DNA from: Ophiosphaerella korrae
Taxonomy: Eukaryota; Ascomycota; Dothideomycetes; Pleosporales; Phaeosphaeriaceae
NCBI GenBank assembly: GCA_028456385.1
Contig: JALNQF010000019.1
Span: 186,001-250,000 of the forward strand
Reading direction: 5' to 3'
Length of the DNA stretch: 64,000 nt
Under the pieces are notes generated by a model. The model was not told the origin of the DNA. It saw only the letters and a list, made by a program, of their open reading frames with translations, and made no database searches. Below, in pieces: positions 36,112-47,385 of this stretch; the first letter of the stretch is position 1; every line of letters starts with the position of its first letter. A program made the translations under genes and the position numbers.

Positions 36112-36682
36112 CCTGGAGATTTTGAAATTGCTACTTGATCTAGATCTTAAGCATTGGTGGGATTGAAAAACGGGTGAGGGATATAGAGCTGGATATATTT
36201 ATATTGTCTCAACATGTGCCAAAGGTTTATAAGAGGATGAATATGAGATTCTATAGAGTATCTGACACCCTTCTTCCAGAATAGTTAACTGTTATGTCTA
36301 TTTTAACCGCTACTGAAGTTTTGATCCTTCGAATTGATAAAAGGGGAAGTTGGCTCATTGCTATCACGTGAGGCCGAGGTGCCAACTTGGTACATACGCA
36401 GCTAAGATCCTAGCAAAAAAGAGACTTCTCCAGTTTAATATCGAAGGGCAGTGACTGCTGGTGCATTGGTTAGTATTTACAAGAAATCGTCGCAACATTG
36501 CGACTAAAGAAGGCTGCGGGACTGAATGTTTATGATAAGCCCTTATCACTAGACAGAAAGCAAACTCAGTGATAGATCTAAATTATACATACACAGCACA
36601 TCTTTATTTGAATATTATCATGGTTGGAAATTTCAAGGAAATAAGAGAAAAAGCTTCCTGCCCCACATGTTTTCCCTTATTT
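36112..36682. other. AT-rich intergenic region
   Basis: About 570 bp, markedly AT-rich, between the secreted-protein remnant and the permease stop. No gene found. Confidence 0.45.
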
Positions 36683-38909
36683 CTAGAATAAGTACTTCAG
36701 AAAAACATCTTTGGCACCTTCGAATGCCCTTCCCCAACCTGCAAGCCATCCACTCATCTCCACCACTACTCTTCGCCGACTTCCATCAATCTGCGCAGCA
36801 AGCTTCTCATCCATATCATCTTTAATGTGCTGTGGCGCCGTATCTGGATAATACACCACGACTTTGAAGCCGATCAGGTCGCCGATCGTCTTGGTATTCG
36901 CATTGCTGTCTACATAGCGTGTCTTAATCATAGTGATGCGTATTCCTGCCCAGTATAGGAAACTTGCTGCGATGATGATCGCGATGATGACCGGCCACCA
37001 CCATCGTGGGATCTTGCCAGCATCATGGGTCTTCCCGGCAAAGCCAAGAATAACCAAATTGGCGAGAGCGAAGATAAAAGGAACGGTGTAGAGAAGGAAT
37101 TTATTGCTGAAAAATGTGAGACGGTAGTCGGTGTGGTCGGGTAAGGACTGCATTCTCTTTTGAAGTTTTATGAGTCCTACAGCCACAAGTGCTGGTACTA
37201 TGGTAAGTGGTGTGGCAGAGAATGTAAGATAGAGTTTTCCTTACTGCTGAAGAAAACATGGCCATATGTGTAAAGACCGATGGCAAAGCTATAGCCATCT
37301 GAATGTGTAGGGGCCGCGGAAATATAGATCACTGACGTGAGCCAGTGGAGGAACAAGGCACCCTTGGGTGTGTCTCCATCTTTAGACAATTGCCTCCAGA
37401 AAGGTAGTATCCGTTGAATAGCAATGGATTGTTTAACTAGATTCTGTATTAGTCTTTCACAAACTAAGGATCAGCGACATTGACGGTACCTTTAGAAGCA
37501 GTATATGTTACCGCTAGTACATTCCCGAACGCCGAGAGAGCTATACAGATCTTCAATCCAACTGATGCACCGAAAACTCGAGGCCCAAACTTGAGGGAGG
37601 CAGCTAGATCGGCGTTCATCCCAGTAAGTGTCTCAAAATCAAGTACCCGATACTATTATATCTCAGCGACAGTAGACCACACATTCTGGACAACAGAACT
37701 TACTAAAGAGACGGCGACGAGTACATATAAAATCCATACGGTGGTTACTCCAAGAAGTGCACCCATATTTAAAATCCGTTTGGGTGTACGACGCTCCATC
37801 GCTCTGATCTCACCAGCAACCTGAATATGTTAACAATACTCATAGGTTGGACCATATACTCTATAGTTAGCCTACATAGTTTGCATTCTCCCATCCTGGG
37901 CTTCGTTAGTCGTTGTAGGACGAGTCGATCGTGTTTCATACCTTGATACGAGTAGAATATGAACACCATGCCAGTCATTCCATTAGTTGCTGGGCCTCTA
38001 TCAACATTGTCGCTCCACTGAGAACCATTTTTACAACTCCATACCATACCGCAAATAAACACGACTAAAAGCAATACAATTTTGTAACCAGCGACAAATT
38101 TATTTAGGAATAAACCTGCCCTAGCAGAGAACCAATGAATGCCACATGCAAGCGTGATAAGTGAAATAGCAATATAGCGTATGAGCCGGGGATCAAGCTC
38201 TTTGGTTTGATCCACATTCGGAAGGGCAGCAAGGAGGATGTGCTTCGCAAACTGAATTGAATTACCATACGAGTTCGCAAGGAGTAAGAAGAAAGCCGAG
38301 AAGAGAATGGTAGCAAGCAGCTCGGGTTTGTTGAATACTTCATCTAAGTAGACGAGCTCACCGCCATTAAAAGGCAAAGCATTTCCAAATTCAAGATAGA
38401 CTAGCAAAAAAAGGGTTGTCCACAGCCCACCAATAGCCCACAGTGCAACACTTAGGCCTTTGGATCGTGTTGTTGCGAGTACGAGGCCGGGTGTAGAAAA
38501 CACGCCAGTGCCAATTTGTTTATTGAGAATCAAAGCTGCTACATCGAGAACTGTGAGGTTCGCTTTCGGGACAACAGCATCGGTTTCCCTCCATCTACCA
38601 AGGTCTGGCCGATGTGATGTGGTACTAGATGGATCTGTGTTGATACGAGTGCTGCTTTGGTCGGTATTTTGAACATCTGCAGTTTTTTGAACTACTCCTG
38701 TAGATTTCACCGAAGCTTGCGAAGATACGTCGTATGAGCGTTTGCTACTACTGGGTCCAGGACTGTATCTATCTCGAGATCTATCGTTGCGAGACCCCGT
38801 GGTCGATCCTGAAGGATTCGACGCTTCGGTAGTGGCGGTTCGATTTGATGGTCGTGTAGGCTCGTGGGCTTCAGGAGACAAGTAGTCTCCAGGAGGGCGA
38901 TACGACATG
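36683..38909 (-). CDS. Amino-acid permease (APC superfamily, LAT/Mup1-like)
   Basis: Six exons: 38909-37943, 37895-37876 (20 nt), 37820-37704, 37652-37490, 37436-37245 and 37197-36683. They give 657 residues, all phases consistent. A Ser/Thr-rich cytosolic N-terminus of about 125 residues precedes the core. TM1 contains N-K-Q-I-G-T-G-V-F-S-T-P-G, the substrate-binding unwound helix of APC carriers. TM6-7 loops read Y-S-Y-Q-G-W-E-N-A-N-Y-V-A-G-E-I, assembled across three exons and matching the E-N-A-x-Y-x-A-G-E-I family block. About 12 hydrophobic segments follow. The closest known type is the fungal methionine/large neutral amino acid permease group; substrate unproven. The ATG at 38909 is the first in frame. 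Confidence 0.9.
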
Positions 38910-40176
38910 TTGGATTCTCGGTTGACCAAGGCCGACGATAGTACTCCTGGTATAGGCCTTTGCCGTTGGAATTGTATCTTCACAACGCCAAAACAAACTT
39001 TTCCGATCCTACGTTCTCATTTTCAGTAACGATTTACATCGCCGTGATTGAAGCTAAGCCTTACTAAAGTACTTCTACACGTGACTTCGAGGTTTAAATT
39101 TTAGGTCTTGAAATGAAATCTGAACTTAGCCTCGAAAACCAATCAAGGATGATAACTTGCTATCATAGAACAGGGAGTGATGAAATACAGTGCCCTGCTC
39201 AAATACATGCACCCATTTCAGTGCATTTTCAGCCTACGAGGTCCTTCAGGGCGCTAGTATACCTCTCCACTTTCTGCCTTGTGCAACCATGTCCAAAAAC
39301 AGTTGGTGGCTGCCGGTGAATGACACGTACGCCTGCATTGATATAGCGGCTCGCACATGAGTCCTTCGCAGCAAGCCACAATACTCTGCCTCGTTGCCTC
39401 TCGCCTGTTTAAAACCACTGTACTGACACCCGACGACTGGCCATCTGAAACCCCCTTCGGCGATTTAACTTCGCCTAGGCATACTTCAATAAGTGGGCTA
39501 AAACCATGGCAAATTCGAAAACAGATGGGTACGACATCCAGGTGATTGACCACAGGTATGCTCCCGCTGCACCTCAGCGCCACAAGGCTGACCGAATCGA
39601 GATACATTCTCAGCGCAGTTTTGGAGAACTTCGTGAACTCGAACATTGATGAGTTCGGCCAACGATGGTCTTATAATGTATGAATCTAATTGTGAAACCG
39701 TGTTTTGTTGCTCACCTTTCAAAGATCACACGTCACAACAAAATAACATTTACAGCCTTGCGAAAGTTGACAGACGTGAGTTTAGTTGCATGATATGGTC
39801 GATAAGCGCTTCTTCCAAGACTGAGCTGACGGTGGGGTAGCATGAGCTAGATAACCTGTATAAGCGAAGCCAGAAAGCCAACGTAACTCGGAATCCAAGC
39901 TTATTCGTAGACTGATAAGTTATGGGTGTAGAAGGGATGCATGGGATAGACTGGGGCGCAGCGCTAAAAAAAAAAGCCTGACAGGAACTACACCCCTATC
40001 CCACAGCCAACGATCGTAGTTATCATTGACCGGCAATCAGACAGAGTGCAAAATTGCAAACAATAAGGCTTTGTTTGATCGCTTTATTATCAAGTTAGCT
40101 TGACCCAAATACATGGTGTTGCTCATCCACATCGGTCCCGAGCGGCTATTTACTATCTGTCCGTGCAATTTTGATT
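38910..40176. other. Divergent intergenic region
   Basis: About 1.27 kb separates the permease and CorA-like starts. ORFs of up to 130 codons occur on both strands (39254-39646 minus is longest), but none shows motifs or consistent splicing. AT-rich and gene-poor like the rest of this block. Confidence 0.45.
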
Positions 40177-41858
40177 ATGGCAGATCACACACAACGTACA
40201 CTATCGCACAGCCAGCCTTGTGATCCATATGTTTTTGATACGAGCCATTTTGAGGCTCTCTTGAGGGACAACTCGAAGCGAACTCTAGTTCCTGATGATG
40301 AGTTACAGATCAAGTTGATGGAAATCGGGTCGGAGGGTAAGAATAACTGTTTTACTAAAAGTGGAAACGTTTTAACGAACATGATGCAGATTGGCTATTC
40401 ACAGATAATGGTGAATTAGATAAATATCTAGAACAAACTCAATTCAAAGGGACGCGAATCATGTGAGTATTGGAGTAAAGGCTTTAAACAAACACTGATC
40501 GTGATAGACTGGTCCCACAACAGCACTCATGGGATTGTTTGACCATTTCGGAACATGCTCTCAGAGGACTTATTGGGAAGTTCAACATCTTTCCGGCCTT
40601 CATTGATGTGGTCTGTGCATTTGGGAAAGTTACCTCGGACACCAGTGTTTCGATGGGCGGTTGCTATAGCTGGCAGAGAGAAGATGTTTCTGGTAGGTTC
40701 ATTCCTTCCCCCGCAAGCATCAGACTAATACTCTCCAGAAATATGTTATCTCTTGAAGACTGTTGAGAGGCATGGTCGTGAGGATTCCGAAGAACCTTGG
40801 TCAATTAGGCAGTTGGGTATATATCATCAGCATGACTCTGTCTCGGGAAACGAGACTTTTATTATACTTAACCCAGTGAGGTCATTTCAGGAGCGATTCA
40901 GAGACGCCAGGGCAATGACTCAAAATCTGCCAACATGGAGGGATATCCACAATCTCGCCTTATCGCATTCAACCTGGCAGTGGAGATGGTACTTGACATT
41001 CTGGGAGACGAAGTTGGATAATCTAGTGAGTCGCCTGAATGGGCCGATACTGAGATGATGAAACTAATACTCTTTGTAGATAGCAAAGGCACATGTATCA
41101 CAGGTTGAAGGCCGTAAGAAGTCGGACAGAATGCCAGTTTTAACAATCGAATATTCTGATTTTCAAGATGTTCAAGCCATTCAGGACCGGATGAATACGG
41201 CCAGATACACGCTGAGTGCGAATATCAGTATTTGCTCAAAAACAAAAGAGCGAAAGCTGCATAGTCACGATGTAGATCTTTTCTCTGATGAGCTGAAGCT
41301 ACAGTCCGCTCGTGTTGACAAGTTGCTTGAACGTGCGAGGAGTGGTTCGAGTCTGGTAGGGATATTTTTCCTCTTTGAGTCGACACTAGCTCATTTGGTT
41401 CACAGATGCAGGATATTATCAGTTTTCGGGGACTCGACTCACTAAGGACCAGCAGCGAGAACTCAAATGAGATGGCCCGGCTGGCAGACATTGATAGCAA
41501 GAATATGGTCAAGTTAACGACAAAATCGCAGCGAGATGCCTCGACACTAAAAAAGGTAACATGGCTGACATCCATCTATTTGCCGGCCTCATTTGTATCG
41601 GTAGGTCAAGAGCTGGAAATTCGGCTTGCATTAGCTAATTAATTACAGCAATTTCTCAGCATGGGATATCTTACTGTCAACTCAAGCGCAAGTCCAGTAT
41701 CGCTCAGGTTTGCTTCTGAAATGTGGATTTTTGCAGTTCTCACAGTCATTCTTCTTGCAATAACGTTTGGGGCGTGGCTGTGCATTGATATTATTGGAAA
41801 AAATACGTGGTGGCGAAAAGAGCGCCTGCGGCTTCATGCGTTCAACGAAAAAGTATAG
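40177..41858 (+). CDS. CorA-like fungal membrane protein
   Basis: Seven exons (40177-40336, 40390-40462, 40508-40692, 40739-41025, 41080-41355, 41406-41600, 41649-41858) join in frame to 461 residues. The N-terminal part has the W-D-x-L-x-I-S-E-x-x-L-x-x-L block followed by PAFIDVVCAFG, which I associate with fungal proteins annotated as CorA-like transporter-domain proteins. A long charged helical stretch then leads to T-W-L-T-S-I-Y-L-P-A-S-F-V-S-Q-F-L-S-M-G, the position of TM1 and the usual G-M-N loop of CorA. Here S-M-G-Y replaces GMN, so ion transport is doubtful. A clear second TM is FAVLTVILLAITFGAWLCI near the C-terminus. It lies about 310 bp upstream of the kinase gene on the same strand. 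Confidence 0.78.
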
Positions 41859-42165
41859 ATACCAGGCTGCCAAGGTGGAGGACTTATCGCCAAGCTTGGA
41901 GGCGTAGAAGGCTGTGAATTGCGGATGCTTCGGGTAGGAGATGACAAACACTATTGCAGCGCGATAGGGTCTGTTTGTGGCCTGTCTAAGGCGATTAGAT
42001 TGATAAACGTATTGACATGAGCATAAGCAATACTGTTGCCTTACGCCACAAACCTGCTCTCTTTTCGCTCTGATGCTGTACGACGTTGTGGCCTTGGGCG
42101 CCATTTAGTATGACCAGGAAAGGCGAAGAAGGGCTCATTGCTTCCCTTGTCGCAAATACTTTCAC

Positions 42166-45100
42166 ATGCTTCAGTCCTTGCGTTTCATCGTGGATCCTGA
42201 AATCAGGTTCACCCTACAGGTTTTTTTTATTATCAAAATCTTATCCTATTTGAATTCGGAATCCCATCAGCAGAGCCTTCTAGAGATGCCTGACACATGT
42301 CGAACTGCACGGGATGATGTCGAAGACCGGCTGTTCAAGGATGGCACCAGATCCTTCTTTCCCTTAGATCGGTTGAAAAACTACTTTACATATGAAAAAG
42401 TGAGCACAATTCTGCACTGTAGTTGCAAACAGTGTCAGGATGACAAGCTACTTTTTGGAGCTCAAATAAATCCGGAGACGTATGTCAACGATATCATAGG
42501 AGGAACATCCAACTCAAACGACCTGAGAAGGACGCGATTTAGTGTTTTCGGCCTGCTTGTATTCGTCGAGCACCCTCAATTCATCATTGGATTTCTAAAG
42601 CACAAATGCAGTGACGAATTCCTAGAGTCTTGGGTAACACACCCAACTCTCTTTTCAACGAAGGATCTCGAGACATATACGGGCGATTACTGGAGAAACC
42701 AGAAATCTTTCAACAGATTTACAAAAAGATTTTCCGAGAACCTCACCAAATTTGCTGTCCCTCACATGGAATCAGAAAGTTTCTGGCAGTATGACTCTCG
42801 TGTCATTCTTCCTTTTATAGAGGAAAGAGAAATTGGCAAAAGGCAGGCCGAAGATGGTCATTGGACATCAGAAGGTGCAAATGGTGACGTATTCGCGTTC
42901 AAGATCTACAGAGAGTACTGCAAATTTCCCGTACGCAATTAGCTCTTTCACGCTGAGATGGGTACTCATTAAACGCAGAAATTAAGTCATCGCCAGGAGC
43001 TTGCGAGAAAACGAATCAATACACCAAGACCACAGGCATTCCTCGAGCATTCGAATATCGAATATGTCCAGAAGTTTGGCGACCCGCATATCGTCAAGCT
43101 TATCAAAGCCTATGGGCATGGCGAGACGATAAACCTCATCTTTCCCAGGGCATGGACCAATCTCGACCATCTTCTCCGAGACCAGAAGTATCGATATGGA
43201 GAGAATAGAGGTGCCAAAATAGAGTTGGCAGATTCTTGGAAGCAATTACTTGGAATCGCTAGAGCTCTCAAAAAGATCCAAGGTTTTGGGGATGGAGCTG
43301 ATAGTAGAGCCACTCTAATTCCGGAGGAGCGCTTATGCATCCACTTCGACCTAAAACCAGACAACATCCTCGTCGACAAGGACAAGGGCACTTGGATCAT
43401 TACAGATTTCGGCCATGCTGCGCAGACTCGGTTCCGGAGAGGTCGAACCACGCCGCTCGTTAGTGGTCACTTTGGAACTGATGCGTATGCTCCTCCAGAG
43501 ATAGAGGACCTGAACATGCAATTCGGTCGTGCTTACGACATATGGTCTCTTGGTTGTATCATCCTTGAGGTAGCAACATTCATGGTTCTTGGGTACTCTG
43601 GCTTGACAGGTTCCACTGCCTTGATCGGCCTTGACCAAGCACGTCGTGCGATGCCGGCATGGACAAGGCACAACAACGAGCGTTTCTTCTGCCAAGAATC
43701 CCCAAACGGAGAGTATGTCGTGAAAAAGGAGATCCAGGAATTTATCCAGAGCCTCGAAAAGCGGCACGCTAATTCGCAGGATAGCAGCGACAAGAGCAAG
43801 GCGTTCTTGAGGAGGATTCTTGACCTGGTCAATCGCATGTTGAAATCAAACGCAAGAGATAGAGCAGACATCTCAAGAGTTGTTCAGACGCTCTCAAGTG
43901 CGTTGAAGCAAGCTACGACTAGCCCTTACGAACTCAATCGACACCGGCTCATAAAAACGCCTGATGAAACAATCCTAGGGGACCCACCACTCAGCCAAAT
44001 CCAGCTTTATCATTGGTCGGCCAGCAACAAGGAATGGGATGGGTCCTCTCTGGAAGCTCTTGAGAACGAGACAGGGTTTCTGCGTCTCCATTGCTGGTCA
44101 CAAGGTCATGAACCAACAAATATTTGCTTCAGGCGTAGCGACGCGAAGATCCTCCCTCTTTATGCTTTCTGGGACCCACATAATACACACGATACGCGAA
44201 CCTGGATTGATTTCTCATTCCTGAGCGACGGCAAGCGAACACCTGTATCTGATGCAATTTTCTCATTTGACGGCAACTCCGGACTTGCTGATGCTCGTAC
44301 TGTGCAGTCTACGTTGACCTCTCAAAATATCGTTGGAAGCTTCGTTCTAAGCAGTGTCATGTTGAATAAACCAGTCTCAGTGGGTGGGTTTATCAAAGGT
44401 ATGTTGCGAAGGAAGAAGAAGGATGAGCAGTCGATGTCGATGGAAAACGATGCCCGGATCTTAGAGTTTGGTTCGGCGACAATTCAGATCTGGGTGGAAG
44501 AAAAGAGATCAGCCGTACAGCCGGAACTGTGTGGCAAGGAATATCCAGCTTTGGAAATGGCCTTTGGCACTAGAGCCACGCGTAACTACGACAGAGATAA
44601 GCAAAAGGTACCATCATGTCGAGTCGTAATATATTTGCATCAGCAGCGTTTCATCTGTACGGTCCGAGTGGATGTAAACTGGGTTCTCGAGGAAAGCGCA
44701 ACGGATGACAACCTGTTGTTTTTTAGGCCACACCCACCCGGACGCAACCGAAAATTTTATGCGTCATGGATCAGACCCACGCGAGAAGAGTTTACAGCTG
44801 GCTATCCGGCCGGTATTCCTTTGAACCCAAAGCTACTACAATATTTCGAGGACCTTGACCTTATTGAAACCGAGAAATTCGAGCTGCGATTCCTAACGAC
44901 GGCCGACCGGGAGAATTTCAAGTGGAAGTTTTGGGAAATAAAAAAGAACTGGATGACCGAGCGAGAAAGCTTGGATAGCACAATTCCTGTCAATCGAATG
45001 CCCGAAGGCGAAGCACGAGTGCCTGAAGGTGTAAGCTCTCCACCAGTACCCAAACATAAGGCACCACTCCTACCGACGACAAGTTCTAGGAATTCTCCCC

Positions 45101-45255
45101 TCGGGAATGGGTCAATGTCAAGTTCGAGCGGAATACAGAGCAAGCATGATTCTGCGATTGATGAACCTGGAATTTATCAACCGGATCCAACACGCTTGAT
45201 GGTCCCAACCAACCATGCGTTCTATCCATACAACGGAAGGTCAGGATTTGGATGA
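42166..45255 (+). CDS. Protein kinase with a large unassigned C-terminal domain
   Basis: Two exons, 42166-42930 and 42979-45255. From the first ATG the product is 1013 residues. An ATG at 42286 gives 973 and may be the true start. An N-terminal region of about 200 residues has no known domain (it includes C-S-C-K-Q-C). The kinase has a weak Gly loop E-G-A-N-G-D-V-F-A-F-K-I-Y with beta-3 Lys. The catalytic loop is H-F-D-L-K-P-D-N-I-L (HRD turned HFD), followed by I-T-D-F-G-H-A, Y-A-P-P-E and Y-D-I-W-S-L-G-C. It is probably active: Asp, Lys, Asn and DFG are kept. About 480 further residues look beta-rich (LYHWSASNKEWDG onwards) and end in a Pro/Ser tail. The CorA-like gene is just upstream, same strand. 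Confidence 0.85.
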
Positions 45256-45512
45256 GGGTCGTCGCTTTTTGAACCATCCGAGCTTGTTCAGCCCAAGTTG
45301 TAGAGCATGGGACGAGAACGAAGCAAAGTAAAAGGCTTTCTCAGCCAACCATGAAAAGCAAACAAAAGGAACGACGTCCTTCATTTTAGATGATACATCA
45401 TAAGATCAAAAGAGGGAGGCGCCAAGCATATAGCATATAGGAACAGATTGAACTCTGGTGCAAAAGATTTACTGTATATGGTGTAAACCAAGCCAAAGTC
45501 AACAACTTAATA

Positions 45513-46499
45513 CTAAGTAAACAATGCTACAGGGAGTTCGCTTCGCGAAAGAGAGTTCTTCAGCCCCAACATAGCAAACTCCAATTCGTCATAACTTTCG
45601 ATTTCCATCTGAGGCATAGGATTGAGATTGTCATTGTCTCCCAACCCTAGGACATTCTCAAGAGTCCCCAGGATCCTCACCACCGTTGGATATGAAGGCC
45701 GAGCCTCCGGAAATAGACGCTTAGCATGCCAGGCAGGCCCAATATGAAAATATGTACTGTTGCCGTCGGAGGTATTGTAAATCAGGTATAGCATCCTCGA
45801 TGCAGTTCCGTCTTTCAACTCCGAATCAGGTGTCAATTCATGCAGCAAGTCTGCAACGAGGACGTAACGAGTATTTTTCCAACACTTCGAGCCGTCAGCG
45901 TCAATCTTCTCAACCAATATTTTGCCTAGTAGTTTGGTTAATTAAGTCTTCTTGTCTTTGGTCCTCTACTTACCTATAGCTACACAGGAAAGATCACGCC
46001 AGGGTTCTTCTGCAGAATTGATCTTATAACGCACTGCTGCATACAGGCTTGGAGCTAGAGTTGTGATGCCTTTCGCTTTGCAGGTATTTATATCTGTCTC
46101 TTCTAGCAAAAAGACGTTTCCAGTCAACTCCAAGACGACGCGAGATTCAAGGCCGAAATCTAGCCGTAGGGGAAATTGTAGCTGATGGCGCGGCCTGGTC
46201 AGAAGCTGCTCATTGACAGTACCAGCAACTTCATTCTGGGTCAGCCACTGGGCTTTCTGGAGCTGCGCTCTGAAGTACTTCGGTTCCAGGTTTTGATTTA
46301 TAGGTTCGGTATTTTCTTCGAGCGCCAGACTCAGATCAGAAAAGGCTTTTCCAAAGCCTAAGCCATAATGGGAGTTCAATTTCTGTCTTGCTTTCCCTTG
46401 ATGTTCAGGTTGCTGTTGCTTCCACCCCTCGTGCATTCTTCTACAATCTGAATGTGGCGAGTTCAAAAAACTGGGTTTGGGTTTTGGCTCTTCTTCCAT
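45513..46499 (-). CDS. Orphan protein of unknown function
   Basis: Two exons, 46499-45974 and 45925-45513, with a 48-bp intron, give 312 residues. No family recognised. The first 70 residues are charged and Gln-rich. The rest alternates beta-like segments (Q-F-P-L-R-L-D-F-G-L-E-S-R-V-V-L-E-L, RYVLVADLLHELTPDSE). A W-H-A-K-R-L-F-P-E-A-R-P-S-Y-P-T-V block is also present. The C-terminus has an acidic LGDNDNLNPMPQMEIESYDELEFA stretch. No TM or signal peptide. It is convergent with the kinase gene, with 257 bp between stops. Confidence 0.65.
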
Positions 46500-47385
46500 G
46501 TCTTTCAGATAACGTTTATATGGTAATGATAGGCTACTTTTTTCTTGTCGCTGTTTTGCTTTGAAAATGATGGGGAGAGTGCTATATACCTGTAAGGTAA
46601 TGAGTAGTAGATATCGACCTATCTAGAGGAAGAGAGAAAAGAACCATATATACTAGGCTGCTGCCTAGCTCGTTGCGCGTAACTAGCCGAAGGGAGTAAA
46701 ATGTTAGTAAGTTGTGGTATCTCTCTTGTACTCCCTTATAATACCTTAATATCAATATTAGAGAATAGAGGTTTTGCTCACGGCAACCTGTAGGGATCTA
46801 AACTTAGCAACTAATTGGTACAGTATTATCAGATTCAGTAAAAAAAAATTATATATAATACATTACCCTTCTTAAATAATATATCTTTGAAAGGGACCAT
46901 TTGATAAAATCAGAGTAGTGATCATCCCAAATAAGTACAATACCAACCTTTGATGCCAAATTATGTTACAGTCCGTTGTATGCGTATTATTCTTTGCTGT
47001 TTTCGGCGCTCTAATCTGCTTACCTAGGTATCGGCTGCAGTGCTACCTACGCATCATTGGCTACATGCGGTACTATCATTCCAATCTCCTTTGACCATGT
47101 AGTCATCCGCGCACAGCATCTGTACAGAGCAGGTAACACTTGTTCTTGCACCAACTAGAAATAATAACGCACACCCAAACTATGCTCATGCATACCAAAT
47201 AAATGCCTCGAGGGCTTGCCTGAAAATTCATTTTATCCATTCACTTGTCATTCGCACTGGTTGTAAGGGGCTATTGCAGACTGCCCAGATGACTTATTAA
47301 TTCAACCCCCACTAGACAGTCAGCGTGAGGCATCCACAGTTAACCCTTACTTCCTTTAGTCCACATATTGGTACTTTCCTAACAC
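46500..47385. other. AT-rich gene-free region
   Basis: About 890 bp. AT content is highest around 46690-46960, with TATATATAAT-like runs. No coding or RNA feature found. Confidence 0.5.

Noticed and set aside
39254..39646. 130-codon minus-strand ORF in the permease/CorA-like gap
   Set aside because: No protein-like pattern and no plausible neighbours or splice sites.
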